Source of the DNA: Acidimicrobiaceae bacterium
GTDB lineage: Bacteria; Actinomycetota; Acidimicrobiia; Acidimicrobiales; Poriferisodalaceae
Length of the DNA stretch: 64,000 bases
Assembly (NCBI GenBank): GCA_002721305.1
Contig: PBKA01000021.1
Span: 1 to 64,000 of the forward strand
Direction: 5' to 3'
Part shown: piece by piece, positions 53,454 through 62,501 of the stretch
Numbering within the stretch: the first letter of the stretch is position 1
Layout: each line of letters starts with the position of its first letter
Position numbers and translations under genes: made by a program
Notes under the pieces: model-generated
What the model saw: only the letters and a program-made list of their open reading frames with translations
What the model was told of the DNA's origin: nothing
Databases searched by the model: none

Positions 53454-54290
53454 GTGCGACTTCTCAGTTTTCTCCTCAAAGGCCAACCAAGCTTCGGGGT
53501 TGGAACCGATGACGGGGTTATAGATCTGGGTCGAAGATTGGACTACCCGGATTTGGGTAGCGCCTTGGCTGAAATAGACGGTCTACGAACTTTTGAAGAC
53601 ACCTCTCCAGACCATTCGTGGGAAGAAATTTCTTTTGATATCCCAATTCCCAATCAACGTCGCTTGCTGTGCGCCGGGCTGAATTATCACAAGAAGTACC
53701 CCTTGGGCGGTGAAGTGAAGTTGCCAAAGCAGCCGGTTTATTTCAATAAACCTCCGGGTTCGCTCGTTGCCCACAAAGCGCCTTTGATCCGACCTGCAGT
53801 GTCCTCCCAACTGGACTATGAGGTGGAACTCGCGGTGGTCATTGGTCGCTCGGGCAGGCATATTTCTGAATCTCGTGCTCTCGAGCATGTTGCCGGATAC
53901 ACGATCCTCAACGACGGTTCAGTCCGAGACTGGCAACGACACGGCGTGGCTGCAGGAAAGAACTTCCATCATTCAGGGTCGTGTGGGCCCTGGATCGTGA
54001 CCAGCGATTTGGTACCTGACCCTTCGATGCTCTCGGTGACCACCCGCGTAAACGGTGAACAACGACAGCATGCCAGCGTCAGCGAGATGATTTTCAGCGT
54101 TGAAGAGTTAATCGCCTATATGTCACAAATTATGCCCCTCGAATCAGGCGACATTCTTGCTACTGGTTCTCCAGAAGGAACGGGTGGCTCCATGGACCCC
54201 CAGGTATGGTTGGCGGCCGGTGACGAGATCGAATTTGATGTACCGGGCATTGGTCTCCTGGCGAACAATGTCGTAGACGAAACGATTTAG
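53454..54290 (+). CDS. Fumarylacetoacetate hydrolase (FAH) family protein
   Basis: 278 residues. The metal ligands are in DYEVELAVVIG (Glu123, Glu125) and ILNDGSVRDWQ (Asp154), with LCAGLNYHKK carrying the catalytic His region and LATGSPEGTGG the C-terminal motif. Members hydrolyse or decarboxylate acylpyruvates or oxo-acids in the breakdown of aromatic compounds. The start is GTG 53454 without a strong ribosome-binding site. It is followed by the VanY-type peptidase gene. The substrate is unknown. Confidence 0.9.
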   Translation: MRLLSFLLKGQPSFGVGTDDGVIDLGRRLDYPDLGSALAEIDGLRTFEDTSPDHSWEEISFDIPIPNQRRLLCAGLNYHKKYPLGGEVKLPKQPVYFNKPPGSLVAHKAPLIRPAVSSQLDYEVELAVVIGRSGRHISESRALEHVAGYTILNDGSVRDWQRHGVAAGKNFHHSGSCGPWIVTSDLVPDPSMLSVTTRVNGEQRQHASVSEMIFSVEELIAYMSQIMPLESGDILATGSPEGTGGSMDPQVWLAAGDEIEFDVPGIGLLANNVVDETI

Positions 54291-54328
54291 CCGGGGCGAT
54301 ACCCACACTGCCGTATTGATCGGTACCT

Positions 54329-55687
54329 TTGACCGTCAACGACAAGCAAAGGAATGCTGACCTGACGCGTTCACGCCGATTCATATCTGTAGCCATCGCG
54401 GCGTTGCTCCTGGGGACTGTTCTTGCGGTCCCTTCAGCAAGTAGTGCAGGGAAGAGTAGCGCTCAGCTACGCAAAGAAAAGGCTGCACTGGAAAAGCAGG
54501 TGAAGCAGCTCCGCAAAGAACGCGATGCCTTCCAGGCTGAGATTTTGAACCAAGCTCGCATCGTTGACACCGCCTCAGCCGAGGTATCAGAAGTTGAGCA
54601 GGCACTCGCCGATCTCGAGCTTCTCGTCGCTGAACAGCGCGATGACCTGACCCTCGCGGAGCGAGCGCTCGAGGGCGCCATTTTGGCTGTATCGGCCGCG
54701 GAACGAAGATCGGCTGAACTTGCCGAACAACAATCCGCTCTTAATGATCAGGTCAACGATCTGGCACTGCAGACCTACATAGGGCGCGACTCCACAGTCG
54801 AAGGCTCGTTCGGCTTAGCAAGAACCGGAGACATCTATAAAGCTGCGCGAGTTCAAACGCTCATTGGGGCAGCGTTCGGCGATATCAACAACACCTCTGA
54901 CGAACTACGGGCTCTCCAAGTTGATACCGAAGTTGCGACTAAAGCACTCAACGAAGCTGTCGAGCAGCGCGAGCAATTCAAAGTCGAAGCAGAAATTCAA
55001 TTAGATCAGTTGCTCGAGGCAGTCGATCTTCAAGATCAGATCGTTTTCGAGGCGGAAAGTCGGCTTGAGGCTCGACTGTACGAAGCGGCTGCTCTGGCTG
55101 AACTGGATGCTGAACTGGCCGAGGAAATCACAGCTGAACAGAACAACCTGACACGCGTAATCAAGGCGGAAAAGGCCAAGCGAGCAGAGGAAGAGCGTCT
55201 TCGAAGGGAAGCTGAGCGAAAGCGGAGAGAGGCAGAAGAGGCTCGCAGAAGGAGACTTCTCGGCATCGCCGATTCACCCACCTCTGTGAACTTCGATAAG
55301 TCCGAGTTGACCACGGTGTGGGGTATCCGTGTTCACGAGTCAATTGCAGACAAGCTTCTCGCGCTATTAAAAGCTGCTTCACGAGACGGCATCAGACTTG
55401 GAGGCGGTGGTTATCGTAGTTCTCAGTCTCAAATCAATTTGAGGCGAGCACATTGCGGGACGAGCGAGTGGGCCATTTATAGAAAGCCTTCCTACCAGTG
55501 CCGCCCTCCAACCGCCCGTCCGGGTGCTTCGATGCATGAACGGGGTTTGGCCGTGGATTTCACTCAGAACGGACGCGCCTTGTGGAGTAATACCTCTGGT
55601 TACAGATGGTTGAAACGGAACGCTGCGAAATACGGATTCCGCAATCTACCGAGTGAACCTTGGCATTGGTCGACGAATGGTCGTTAG
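54329..55687 (+). CDS. Secreted coiled-coil protein with VanY-type D-Ala-D-Ala carboxypeptidase domain
   Basis: 452 residues. A signal peptide or anchor (about 18-40, ending in SASSA) precedes a long coiled coil (about 45-310, rich in Glu, Lys and Ala with repeated RREAERKRREAEEA), then a C-terminal M15-family peptidase domain. The zinc-site elements are MHERGLAVDF (His and Asp) and EPWHW (second His, about 446). It should trim peptidoglycan stem peptides. The coiled coil resembles that of PcsB/EnvC-type proteins and may serve docking or autoinhibition. Three Cys residues lie in the peptidase part. It is convergent with imuB. Confidence 0.88.
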   Translation: MTVNDKQRNADLTRSRRFISVAIAALLLGTVLAVPSASSAGKSSAQLRKEKAALEKQVKQLRKERDAFQAEILNQARIVDTASAEVSEVEQALADLELLVAEQRDDLTLAERALEGAILAVSAAERRSAELAEQQSALNDQVNDLALQTYIGRDSTVEGSFGLARTGDIYKAARVQTLIGAAFGDINNTSDELRALQVDTEVATKALNEAVEQREQFKVEAEIQLDQLLEAVDLQDQIVFEAESRLEARLYEAAALAELDAELAEEITAEQNNLTRVIKAEKAKRAEEERLRREAERKRREAEEARRRRLLGIADSPTSVNFDKSELTTVWGIRVHESIADKLLALLKAASRDGIRLGGGGYRSSQSQINLRRAHCGTSEWAIYRKPSYQCRPPTARPGASMHERGLAVDFTQNGRALWSNTSGYRWLKRNAAKYGFRNLPSEPWHWSTNGR

Positions 55688-55721
55688 TTAGCCAACTAAA
55701 GATTACGGCGAGACGTTCTGG

Positions 55722-57341
55722 CTATTCGTAGGACGCTTCAAGCCACCATTGACCATTTTCAATAACACAGAGGTGAGCTGTCCCGTTTGCGAGTAGAAAT
55801 TGGAACCTCGCTTGTCTCGCGCTCCGGGTGGAATCCCACCATCTTTCTTCGAGAGGCCAAGGGCCTCCCCAAGCAACGATCGAATGTAACCCCAAATATT
55901 TGCTCTGGATGTGAGCTGGGGTTCCTTCTATCTGACCACGTCCACTGACTCGGATACGACGACCTTGACCATCCGTTACCTCTAATTTTTGGGCTCGAGG
56001 CAAAACAACTACGGGTAAGGGGGCAAAGAGTCGTCCTGGCCACGGCGCCGTTGAGAACTCAGGTAGAACAATCGTTCGATCAGGATCAAATGTTGTAGCT
56101 GCCAGCGGAATTCGCTGCTCGATGTCGACTAATCGTCGACCTCCTTCATGTTGAACAATAGTTACGGAATCTGAGCCAAGCATTCCCTGAATACGCGCTA
56201 AGGACCTGACAGCGCGTTCATCACTCGGTGTCTCTTTGTCCCAAAACTCCAGCTGGTAACCATCGTCAGGAACTACTTCGTCGGCTATTAAACGCACCAA
56301 CGTTAACGGTCCAGTAGGAGCAGTTTCCGAGTTGTACCACCCCTCAAGTTGCCAACGAACTCTGTCGGTTATATCGGTCGGCGTGAACCGGTGTTCATGG
56401 CGCCAGAATCGACTGGAAACTTCGCCGTGGTCTGATTCCACTTCAATTAAGACCCCGACACACACCAAACCCTCAATGGATAACTGTCGGTGAATACCAT
56501 CAGCTAGAGCTTTGGCGAAAAACACAACTGTTTCCACGTGGTCTGCGGGGGGATCAATTTCTCTCTCCCCGAACGCGACATCTGAAACGGGTTGCAGCAC
56601 GGGAGTTCTGCCATCCATGCCCCGAGATAACCGGTGCGCTAACAAGCCCTCGGTACCGAAACGCGCGTACAGCTCTTCCCTCGGAAGGGAAGCGACATCT
56701 CCAAGAGTCCCTAGACCAAGCCGCTGCAATATATCGACGAAGTCATCAGCTTCAGCCAACGGAGAATCTCCATCGGTTAGGGAGCGAACCGAAAAAGGGG
56801 CGAGAAAATCACGACTCGCTGTTGGCGGAACGATTTGAACACATGAAGTGTCTTGGGAAACAGCTGCTAAAGACGCTGCAAACCGACTATCAGCTATTCC
56901 AATTCTTGGTTGAATAGCAGTAGGTATCTGTTTGACGTCAATCATTGCGGACAAAGCTTCGGAAGCCCTGTCTGCAACGATCTGCCCAAGGGCCTGGTCG
57001 CCTCCAAAGTACCGCGACGGACCTCGAGTTAAGAAAGAGCACCGACCACCAGTTGCAATTTCGATCCGCGGAGTTACTGATTCGAGGGCTGCAATAACAG
57101 AGTTAAATCTGGTGATATTGCGCTCCTCATCGTCAACAACGATTTCTAAATCTGGGCAAACGCTCTGGGCTTCTCGGCGACGGATACCCAACATAATTCC
57201 ATGGCTAATCGCGGCAGGTGTTGCGTCAACAACTCGATTCTTGTTTACGACAACAGCAGGAATGTTGTAACCAGTTCCGGCGGCAATAGTCCGCCAGTGA
57301 GGAACAACCAAAATTAACGTCCGGGCATCTGTTTGGGTCAC
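55722..57341 (-). CDS. imuB: ImuB, Y-family polymerase-like protein of the DnaE2 mutasome
   Basis: 539 residues. The Y-family fold is recognisable (N-terminal palm and fingers with QSVCPDLEIV, then HGIMLGIRRREAQS, and the thumb segment LQRLGLGTLGDVASLPREELYARFG with its helix-hairpin-helix character), but the catalytic acidic residues of active Y polymerases are absent (LILVVPHW where they have a D-D pattern). That is the mark of ImuB, which recruits DnaE2 to the clamp and to ImuA rather than polymerising. The start is GTG 57341 with AGGTGA nine bases upstream. It follows imuA by 13 bases in an SOS-boxed operon. Confidence 0.9.
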   Translation of the reverse strand: MTQTDARTLILVVPHWRTIAAGTGYNIPAVVVNKNRVVDATPAAISHGIMLGIRRREAQSVCPDLEIVVDDEERNITRFNSVIAALESVTPRIEIATGGRCSFLTRGPSRYFGGDQALGQIVADRASEALSAMIDVKQIPTAIQPRIGIADSRFAASLAAVSQDTSCVQIVPPTASRDFLAPFSVRSLTDGDSPLAEADDFVDILQRLGLGTLGDVASLPREELYARFGTEGLLAHRLSRGMDGRTPVLQPVSDVAFGEREIDPPADHVETVVFFAKALADGIHRQLSIEGLVCVGVLIEVESDHGEVSSRFWRHEHRFTPTDITDRVRWQLEGWYNSETAPTGPLTLVRLIADEVVPDDGYQLEFWDKETPSDERAVRSLARIQGMLGSDSVTIVQHEGGRRLVDIEQRIPLAATTFDPDRTIVLPEFSTAPWPGRLFAPLPVVVLPRAQKLEVTDGQGRRIRVSGRGQIEGTPAHIQSKYLGLHSIVAWGGPWPLEERWWDSTRSARQARFQFLLANGTAHLCVIENGQWWLEASYE

Positions 57342-57354
57342 ACGAAAGGTTCAC

Positions 57355-58107
57355 CTAACTTGCCCAGGGGATTTGCTTATCCAAATCAGCCAGAATTTTC
57401 TGTTTGTCACGGGAGCAGAATTCGGACTGGCTTGTCCATTCATTATCTTGATCTACAACGCTTAAACGGCCCTCTCCGTCAGGAAGCCAGAAAAGTTGTC
57501 GGTGAGGGCTGGAATCCGCACCTCGGTTTACTAGTTCTATCTCTACTTTGCGAGAAGTTAAACGACCATAGCCATGTCCTAAACCTGTCCATTCAGTTCG
57601 GTTGACTCTAAGACGAAGGCTGGGCTGCAGATTGCAGCGACCAGCATCGCCAACGGTGACAATGGAAGTGCCTCTTTCGCGCATCCTCGCAGCAATCTTT
57701 CGTCCATGGCTGGCACGCAACCTGACCTCAGGCCCAACCAAAATGAGATCTACAGCTCCCATCAGAGCGTGTATCACCTCTCCTGCCTGATCTTCAGGTT
57801 GATCAACAAACGCCCACCTTCGGAATTGAACTCCTAAGTCATAGGCTGCTGAGGAACCCAACTCTGGCAAACCTACGGCCACCACCCATCCCTCGGAGCG
57901 AGTTATGCCGACAGTGAGGGCGACAGCCAGACTGACTGCCGCTGTTCCTCTAACCTCAGTGGTCGACCCTTGTTTCAATCCTTTTCCGCTAAACAGGTCA
58001 GCTAATTCATCAACTACCGGCAAAGTGCGATCGTGAGCAAGTACCACCGGAGCAGAACTCTGACGCAGGTCATTCACCAAAGAAATGGCAGCAGATGCTT
58101 TTTGCAT
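57355..58107 (-). CDS. imuA: ImuA' RecA-like protein of the DnaE2 mutasome
   Basis: 250 residues with a RecA-like core, but the Walker A region reads GTAAVSLAVAL, not a functional GxxxxGK[ST]. A degenerate nucleotide site is typical of actinobacterial ImuA', which interacts with ImuB and RecA and is needed for induced mutagenesis. Strands such as VDLILVGPEVRLRASHGRKIAARM correspond to the RecA core. It starts at ATG 58107. A LexA box lies 14 bases upstream and a TAAAGT -10-like element lies six bases before the ATG, which would give a leaderless transcript. imuB follows. Confidence 0.88.
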   Translation of the reverse strand: MQKASAAISLVNDLRQSSAPVVLAHDRTLPVVDELADLFSGKGLKQGSTTEVRGTAAVSLAVALTVGITRSEGWVVAVGLPELGSSAAYDLGVQFRRWAFVDQPEDQAGEVIHALMGAVDLILVGPEVRLRASHGRKIAARMRERGTSIVTVGDAGRCNLQPSLRLRVNRTEWTGLGHGYGRLTSRKVEIELVNRGADSSPHRQLFWLPDGEGRLSVVDQDNEWTSQSEFCSRDKQKILADLDKQIPWAS

Positions 58108-58121
58108 CCCGTAACTTTAAC

Positions 58122-58135
58122 CGAACATATGTTCG
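58122..58135. promoter_or_regulatory. SOS (LexA) box of the imuA-imuB operon
   Basis: CGAACATATGTTCG is a perfect 14-base palindrome and matches the CGAACNNNNGTTCG consensus. It lies 14 bases upstream of the imuA ATG, just upstream of TAAAGT (58119-58114). LexA bound here would block RNA polymerase. Confidence 0.9.
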
Positions 58136-58162
58136 ATTAAAACCCGAACTTGGTCGACTTGT

Positions 58163-58456
58163 TTATGTTTCGTAGTGTGCAAACAGGCCGACAATGATGT
58201 CGACGATGCCTTCAGAGGTGTAGCCCTTCGCAAGGTCGACCGTTGCAACATTGCCATGCACGTGCAAGTAGTCGATCCCTCCCCGAGCAAACAATCGTGC
58301 TGCGAGAACATCTGCGGGATCTTCCTCGCTCAATGAATCTGCCGCACTGCGGTAGTAGCGATGGCCCATACCTGTTAGGGGGCGGTTGGTTTCGAACCGA
58401 ATTGTCCCTGGACTAGTGGGGGAGATTTTTTCGGCAACTCGGACAGGTTGACCCAT
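58163..58456 (-). CDS. Nfu N-terminal domain-like protein
   Basis: 97 residues. The segment GTIRFETNRPLTGMGHRYYRSA, followed by DVLAARLFARGGIDYLHVHGNVATV, resembles the N-terminal domain of Nfu iron-sulfur scaffold proteins (the SPLAKRLFAIDGVKGVFF-like motif and the xxVTV end). There is no C-terminal CxxC domain, so no cluster ligand is visible. It would be an orphan scaffold or adaptor domain. It is upstream of imuA on the same strand; any link to the mutasome is unproven. Confidence 0.65.
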   Translation of the reverse strand: MGQPVRVAEKISPTSPGTIRFETNRPLTGMGHRYYRSAADSLSEEDPADVLAARLFARGGIDYLHVHGNVATVDLAKGYTSEGIVDIIVGLFAHYET

Positions 58457-58531
58457 GAGTAGGAAGATTAGTCGTGTTACCGGCTAGTTTGAGAATATAT
58501 TCGTTACTTCTAAATGTCCTGGAGATCTCTA

Positions 58532-59794
58532 ATGCCCGAGATGACTGAAGAACAATTTATGACAGAGGCCTCTGGCTTTCTTGAAGCCAATGTGTCTCGC
58601 AAAGCTGAACAGAAGGCTTTTGTGTGGGGAGAAGGCCCGGACAACGCCGCAATGTTCGAGGAGGTCGACCGCGAGAAGGAACAACGCGATCTTGCTGCTG
58701 CTAAAGAGTGGCGTGCCAAGAAGTTCGATGCTGGCTTCGGGTGGATTTCAGGACCAACAGAATTCGGTGGCGGTGGCCATCCTCGTCGGTATGAACGCAT
58801 CTGGGCAAACTTAGAAAGCCAGTACGACGTTCCCGATAGTGGCTTCTTCGGCATCGGGTTGGGGATGGTCGCGCCGACCATCTTGGCTCATGGGAATCCT
58901 GAGGTAGTAGCGGATCTCCTCCCCAAGATGTATCGAGCCGACTTGGTTTCTTGTCAACTGTTCTCAGAACCGGGAGCGGGGTCAGACCTTGCCAGCTTGC
59001 AAATGAGGGCGGACCGCGATGGCGATGAATGGATCTTGAATGGCCAGAAGGTCTGGACCTCTGGAGCCCACTACAGCGATGTTGGCGAAGTGATAGCTCG
59101 TTCAGATTTCGATCTGCCAAAGCACCAAGGACTGACGGGCTTCATGGTCGACATGCATGCGCCGGGCGTGGAGGTGAAGCCCTTGCGTCAGATGACGGGC
59201 GGCGCCAATTTCAACGAAGTTTTCTTTAACGACGTTCGCATTCCAGACACCCATCGATTAGGTGAAGTGAATCAGGGATGGGGTGTGGCGTTGACCACCC
59301 TGATGAACGAACGTGCATCCATAGGTTCAGGCAGCGGAGGTACCGGGGGGAGCTACACAAAACTGAGTGCCATGCTGCAGCATTTTGGACTTGATAAAGA
59401 CTCCCTGAGTCGTCAGCAACTGATGAACATCTTCACCTACGGCAAAGTTCTCGCATGGTCGAATCAACGAACCTTGGATGCTCTTAAAGCGGGTAAGACT
59501 CCTGGACCAGAAATGTCATTGGCGAAGATGGGTTTGACCCGACAAATGCAGGCGACTTGTAATTTCGTATCCGACGTACTCGAAACTCGGCTAGTGGCCG
59601 ACACCGGCGAGTGGGGCACCTTCTCATGGGCGGGCTACGTGCTCGGCCAACCGGCGATGCGGATAGCCGGTGGCTCAGATGAAGTAATGAGAAATATCGT
59701 TGGCGAGCGGGTGCTTGGGCTCCCCAAGGAACCAGGCATTGACACCACCAGCCCATTCAGAGAGCTCAAAGTCGGGACCCAAAGAAACGACTAG
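58532..59794 (+). CDS. Acyl-CoA dehydrogenase family protein
   Basis: About 420 residues from ATG 58532, preceded by GGAG nine bases upstream. Recognisable blocks are the flavin-binding LFSEPGAGSDLASLQMRADRDGDEW, the QKVWTSGAHYSD segment and the C-terminal GGSDEVMRNIVGERVLGLP. The last block lacks the usual Glu-Gly of classical catalytic bases, and the N-terminal EEVDREKEQRDLAAAKEWRAKKFDAG region is long, which fits the acyl-CoA dehydrogenase branch used in steroid or atypical substrates (FadE-like heteromers). It stands alone between imuA and rnhB. The substrate is unknown. Confidence 0.87.
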   Translation: MPEMTEEQFMTEASGFLEANVSRKAEQKAFVWGEGPDNAAMFEEVDREKEQRDLAAAKEWRAKKFDAGFGWISGPTEFGGGGHPRRYERIWANLESQYDVPDSGFFGIGLGMVAPTILAHGNPEVVADLLPKMYRADLVSCQLFSEPGAGSDLASLQMRADRDGDEWILNGQKVWTSGAHYSDVGEVIARSDFDLPKHQGLTGFMVDMHAPGVEVKPLRQMTGGANFNEVFFNDVRIPDTHRLGEVNQGWGVALTTLMNERASIGSGSGGTGGSYTKLSAMLQHFGLDKDSLSRQQLMNIFTYGKVLAWSNQRTLDALKAGKTPGPEMSLAKMGLTRQMQATCNFVSDVLETRLVADTGEWGTFSWAGYVLGQPAMRIAGGSDEVMRNIVGERVLGLPKEPGIDTTSPFRELKVGTQRND

Positions 59795-59819
59795 TCCGGT
59801 TTTGTTTCATTGGGTCTGT

Positions 59820-60497
59820 TCATGCCGCGAACAGATTTCCTTGGTCTATCTGAACCCGGTTCAGGCGGCGAGAGTTAGTCCAAAGTAGTTCGTCCATGAA
59901 AGCCCAACTTTTACGATGGATGACGCAAGGACCGTAACCAGCCAACGCTATTTGGTGTTGGGGAGCTGGATAGCCCTTGTTGTTCTCGAACATATAAGCG
60001 GGAAAGTCGTTAGCGCACGCTGCCATAATCCTGTCGCGTGTCACCTTGGCCATGATCGATGCAGCGGCTATTGAGAGGCAACTCTGGTCGCCTTTCGTGA
60101 TTGTGGTACTCGGCACCCAGTCGACATAGTCCCAATTCCCATCGACCAAGACTCGGTCGGGCTTGAGTGTCAATTGGTCTAATGCTCTTCGCGTCGCGAG
60201 TCGCTGAGCATCCGACATACCTAATTCGTCACATTCTCGAGCAGAAGCGTGACCAACAGACCACTCTCTGGCCCACTCCCCGATCCTGTCGAAGAGCTTC
60301 TCACGGGTGTTGGGGGTGAGCATCTTTGAATCTCGAATACCTTTGACTCTTCCAGTGGGTGGCAGGATTACCGCGCCAATCGTGAGAGGGCCGGCCCATG
60401 CTCCTTTGCCTACTTCATCGATACCCACCACCACTGATTCTCCCTGATTCCAGTAGCGCTGTTCCTGTTTCAGGGTCGGTGGCGTAGCATCAGCCAT
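59820..60497 (-). CDS. rnhB: Ribonuclease HII
   Basis: 225 residues from ATG 60497. The active-site motif GIDEVGKGAWAGPL (Asp27, Glu28) is present, with LVDGNWDYVDW and DQSCLSIAAASIMAKVTRD carrying the further acidic residues. It cuts RNA in RNA-DNA hybrids and removes misincorporated ribonucleotides. Lys replaces the frequent Arg in DEVGRG, which is common. It is convergent with the acyl-CoA dehydrogenase gene and lies on the same strand as the large unknown gene just upstream. Confidence 0.95.
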   Translation of the reverse strand: MADATPPTLKQEQRYWNQGESVVVGIDEVGKGAWAGPLTIGAVILPPTGRVKGIRDSKMLTPNTREKLFDRIGEWAREWSVGHASARECDELGMSDAQRLATRRALDQLTLKPDRVLVDGNWDYVDWVPSTTITKGDQSCLSIAAASIMAKVTRDRIMAACANDFPAYMFENNKGYPAPQHQIALAGYGPCVIHRKSWAFMDELLWTNSRRLNRVQIDQGNLFAA

Positions 60498-60542
60498 GGA
60501 AGAACGGTAGCCGTCTGGCACTAGTACTTCGGCGATTCAACT

Positions 60543-62405
60543 TCAGCTAAAGCTGCCCGACGTTGTCGACCCGCGACCATCGTCGCCATCTGCTTCACTT
60601 CGGGATCCCACTTCTACCGCTGCCAACAACGTCTCACCGACACAACCTTTGCCCTCGAAACCACTATCGAGACCGGGGATTCGAATCGGAAGGTCTCTTG
60701 AGCCGCCTTCTACCTCCCACAAGAGAGCTGGTCGGTCCGCATGCCAACGCACTGCCCAGGAAACATGGCCGTGGCGTGACGGCACTCCGTGGACCTCGAC
60801 TCCCTGGCCCAGCCACTCCCTGGGCCATGCCAGTGCGAAACGCAACTCACTAGTTGAGTCGTCCACAAGTAGCCGCAAGACACTGCGAACGAACCATCCT
60901 GTAACACGCAAATCATGGCCTGCCCCTGCAGTTCCCTTCTTCGTTCTCGGATCAATGAATGTTGGCCAGGTCATCGTTGGAGACGCAAGCGACGCGAGTC
61001 TCTGCATCTCAAGGAGGGCCCCTTCAGGGTCGATAGCCAATTGATCAAATATGGCGCGACTCGTTTCCAAGGCGTCTACCGGCGCGGCCAGCCTGTTCAC
61101 GGACCTCTCTGGTTCAATCTGAGCGGGGATGAGTTCGCCGAGCTCAGTTGCTGCCTTGTCGGCTCCCAGCTTCATCAAAATCTCGCGGGCGGAGAGAAGT
61201 CCCGCCGTTGCATCATCGTCGGGGTGAGCAAGGATCCAGCGGGCTCCATCGGCAACAAATTCTCCCAACCCCTCTAATAACTGTTTATCGGGTGCCAACT
61301 CCAGCGCTCTGTCAACGGCACTGATAGTTGCCGCCGTTACATCCATCCCTGCGTGGGTGACTGCGCCTAGAGGAGTTTGACGCTTCGCTCGACCCACGAA
61401 TATGTCCCGCACGGTGGATCGATAACCCGCCTCCGCCAGCGTCAACAACAACGCTGCTTCGTCGCCTGCGGTGTGGGGGGGTCCACCCGGTGCGGGGACA
61501 ATATCTTCACCTGTTGAACTGAGAAGAATCGATTGCCGGGAGGAGTGGAATAGATCACTCAAATTGCCTCCGGGAAGCACAAACCGACTCGCGTTGACTG
61601 CATGACTGTTCCAGCCTCGAGCGACTTGGGTGCCGCTGGGTGGTTCTATAGTCGTTTCAGGCTCGGCGGAGACACCCAGCGGGATGACCCCCCGAGCCGT
61701 TGCACCATGAACAAGCGGCATGATGACCGCGGCACTCGCCATTCCTTGGTTACAAGCTATTTCTTCACTTGCTTCTTCTAGGTCAAGCATCGCCGCGGGA
61801 TCCAATCCCCCGGTTCCACCGATCAAACGACCGGGGGTCCGTCCACATACAAATGCTGCTTGACCATCCACGTACAGACTTCGATCATCAATCTTGATTT
61901 GTTCTATTCGTCCGCCACCGAGATGGTCATAAGGCCGAATGGCCCACGCAAGTGCCACGGGCCGTGATCCCTGATTCTCAACTTCGACTATTAGTTGCTC
62001 TGAGTTCACTCTCGCGGCGTACACCCGGTGAACAAGGTCGCCGCCTGCCGCTCTGATGAGAGTCTCCACGACGGGTGCTCCCTCAACGAGGCGCTGACGA
62101 ACTACCTCGTGTCTGGACGGGAAGATCCAATGGTCATCGACGCGCAGCCACCAATCCAGAGACCAATAGCCGGGCTTGACTGCGATCAAGCCTCGACTGT
62201 CGACCGCTACGCGATGAACGCTCTCAAGGTTGCCGAGCAACGTCCAAGATCGCGCCACCTTATTCGATCCGGGAATGTCACCTTTCATCTGATTGTTTTG
62301 CTCTCGCCAGCATTCGACCCACCAAGGCTGCACCCAACCGCTTGGCGGCATATGGCGAGTCACCTGTCGGCGACGAGAACGAAAGAGGCGACGGAGAGCT
62401 GTCAT
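60543..62405 (-). CDS. Large conserved-looking protein of unknown function
   Basis: 620 residues, not assigned to a family. The basic N-terminus (RRLFRSRRR) precedes Trp-rich segments (WVQPWWVECW, then GYWSLDWWLRVDDHW). The first 300 residues read like a beta-sandwich, and the middle (from about 330, GDEAALLLTLAEAGYRSTVRDIF, THAGMDVTAATISAVD) is helical, reminiscent of six-hairpin glycosidases or glucoamylase-like proteins. A carbohydrate-active role is therefore possible but is an inference from pattern only. There is no signal peptide. It is upstream of rnhB and divergent from cofC. Confidence 0.6.
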   Translation of the reverse strand: MTALRRLFRSRRRQVTRHMPPSGWVQPWWVECWREQNNQMKGDIPGSNKVARSWTLLGNLESVHRVAVDSRGLIAVKPGYWSLDWWLRVDDHWIFPSRHEVVRQRLVEGAPVVETLIRAAGGDLVHRVYAARVNSEQLIVEVENQGSRPVALAWAIRPYDHLGGGRIEQIKIDDRSLYVDGQAAFVCGRTPGRLIGGTGGLDPAAMLDLEEASEEIACNQGMASAAVIMPLVHGATARGVIPLGVSAEPETTIEPPSGTQVARGWNSHAVNASRFVLPGGNLSDLFHSSRQSILLSSTGEDIVPAPGGPPHTAGDEAALLLTLAEAGYRSTVRDIFVGRAKRQTPLGAVTHAGMDVTAATISAVDRALELAPDKQLLEGLGEFVADGARWILAHPDDDATAGLLSAREILMKLGADKAATELGELIPAQIEPERSVNRLAAPVDALETSRAIFDQLAIDPEGALLEMQRLASLASPTMTWPTFIDPRTKKGTAGAGHDLRVTGWFVRSVLRLLVDDSTSELRFALAWPREWLGQGVEVHGVPSRHGHVSWAVRWHADRPALLWEVEGGSRDLPIRIPGLDSGFEGKGCVGETLLAAVEVGSRSEADGDDGRGSTTSGSFS

Positions 62406-62501
62406 GGCTAACGCCAGAGTAGAGCGCTCAACGGGTCTGACCCAGCCCGAAACTGGCCTCGCTCGTAAGTCCGGTGCAGCGGGACAATAGAATTGACTCT
62501 G

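Noticed and set aside
56070-56090. SOS-like sequence near AACAATCGTTCGATC inside imuB
   Set aside because: It does not fit the CGAACNNNNGTTCG palindrome and lies inside the coding sequence.
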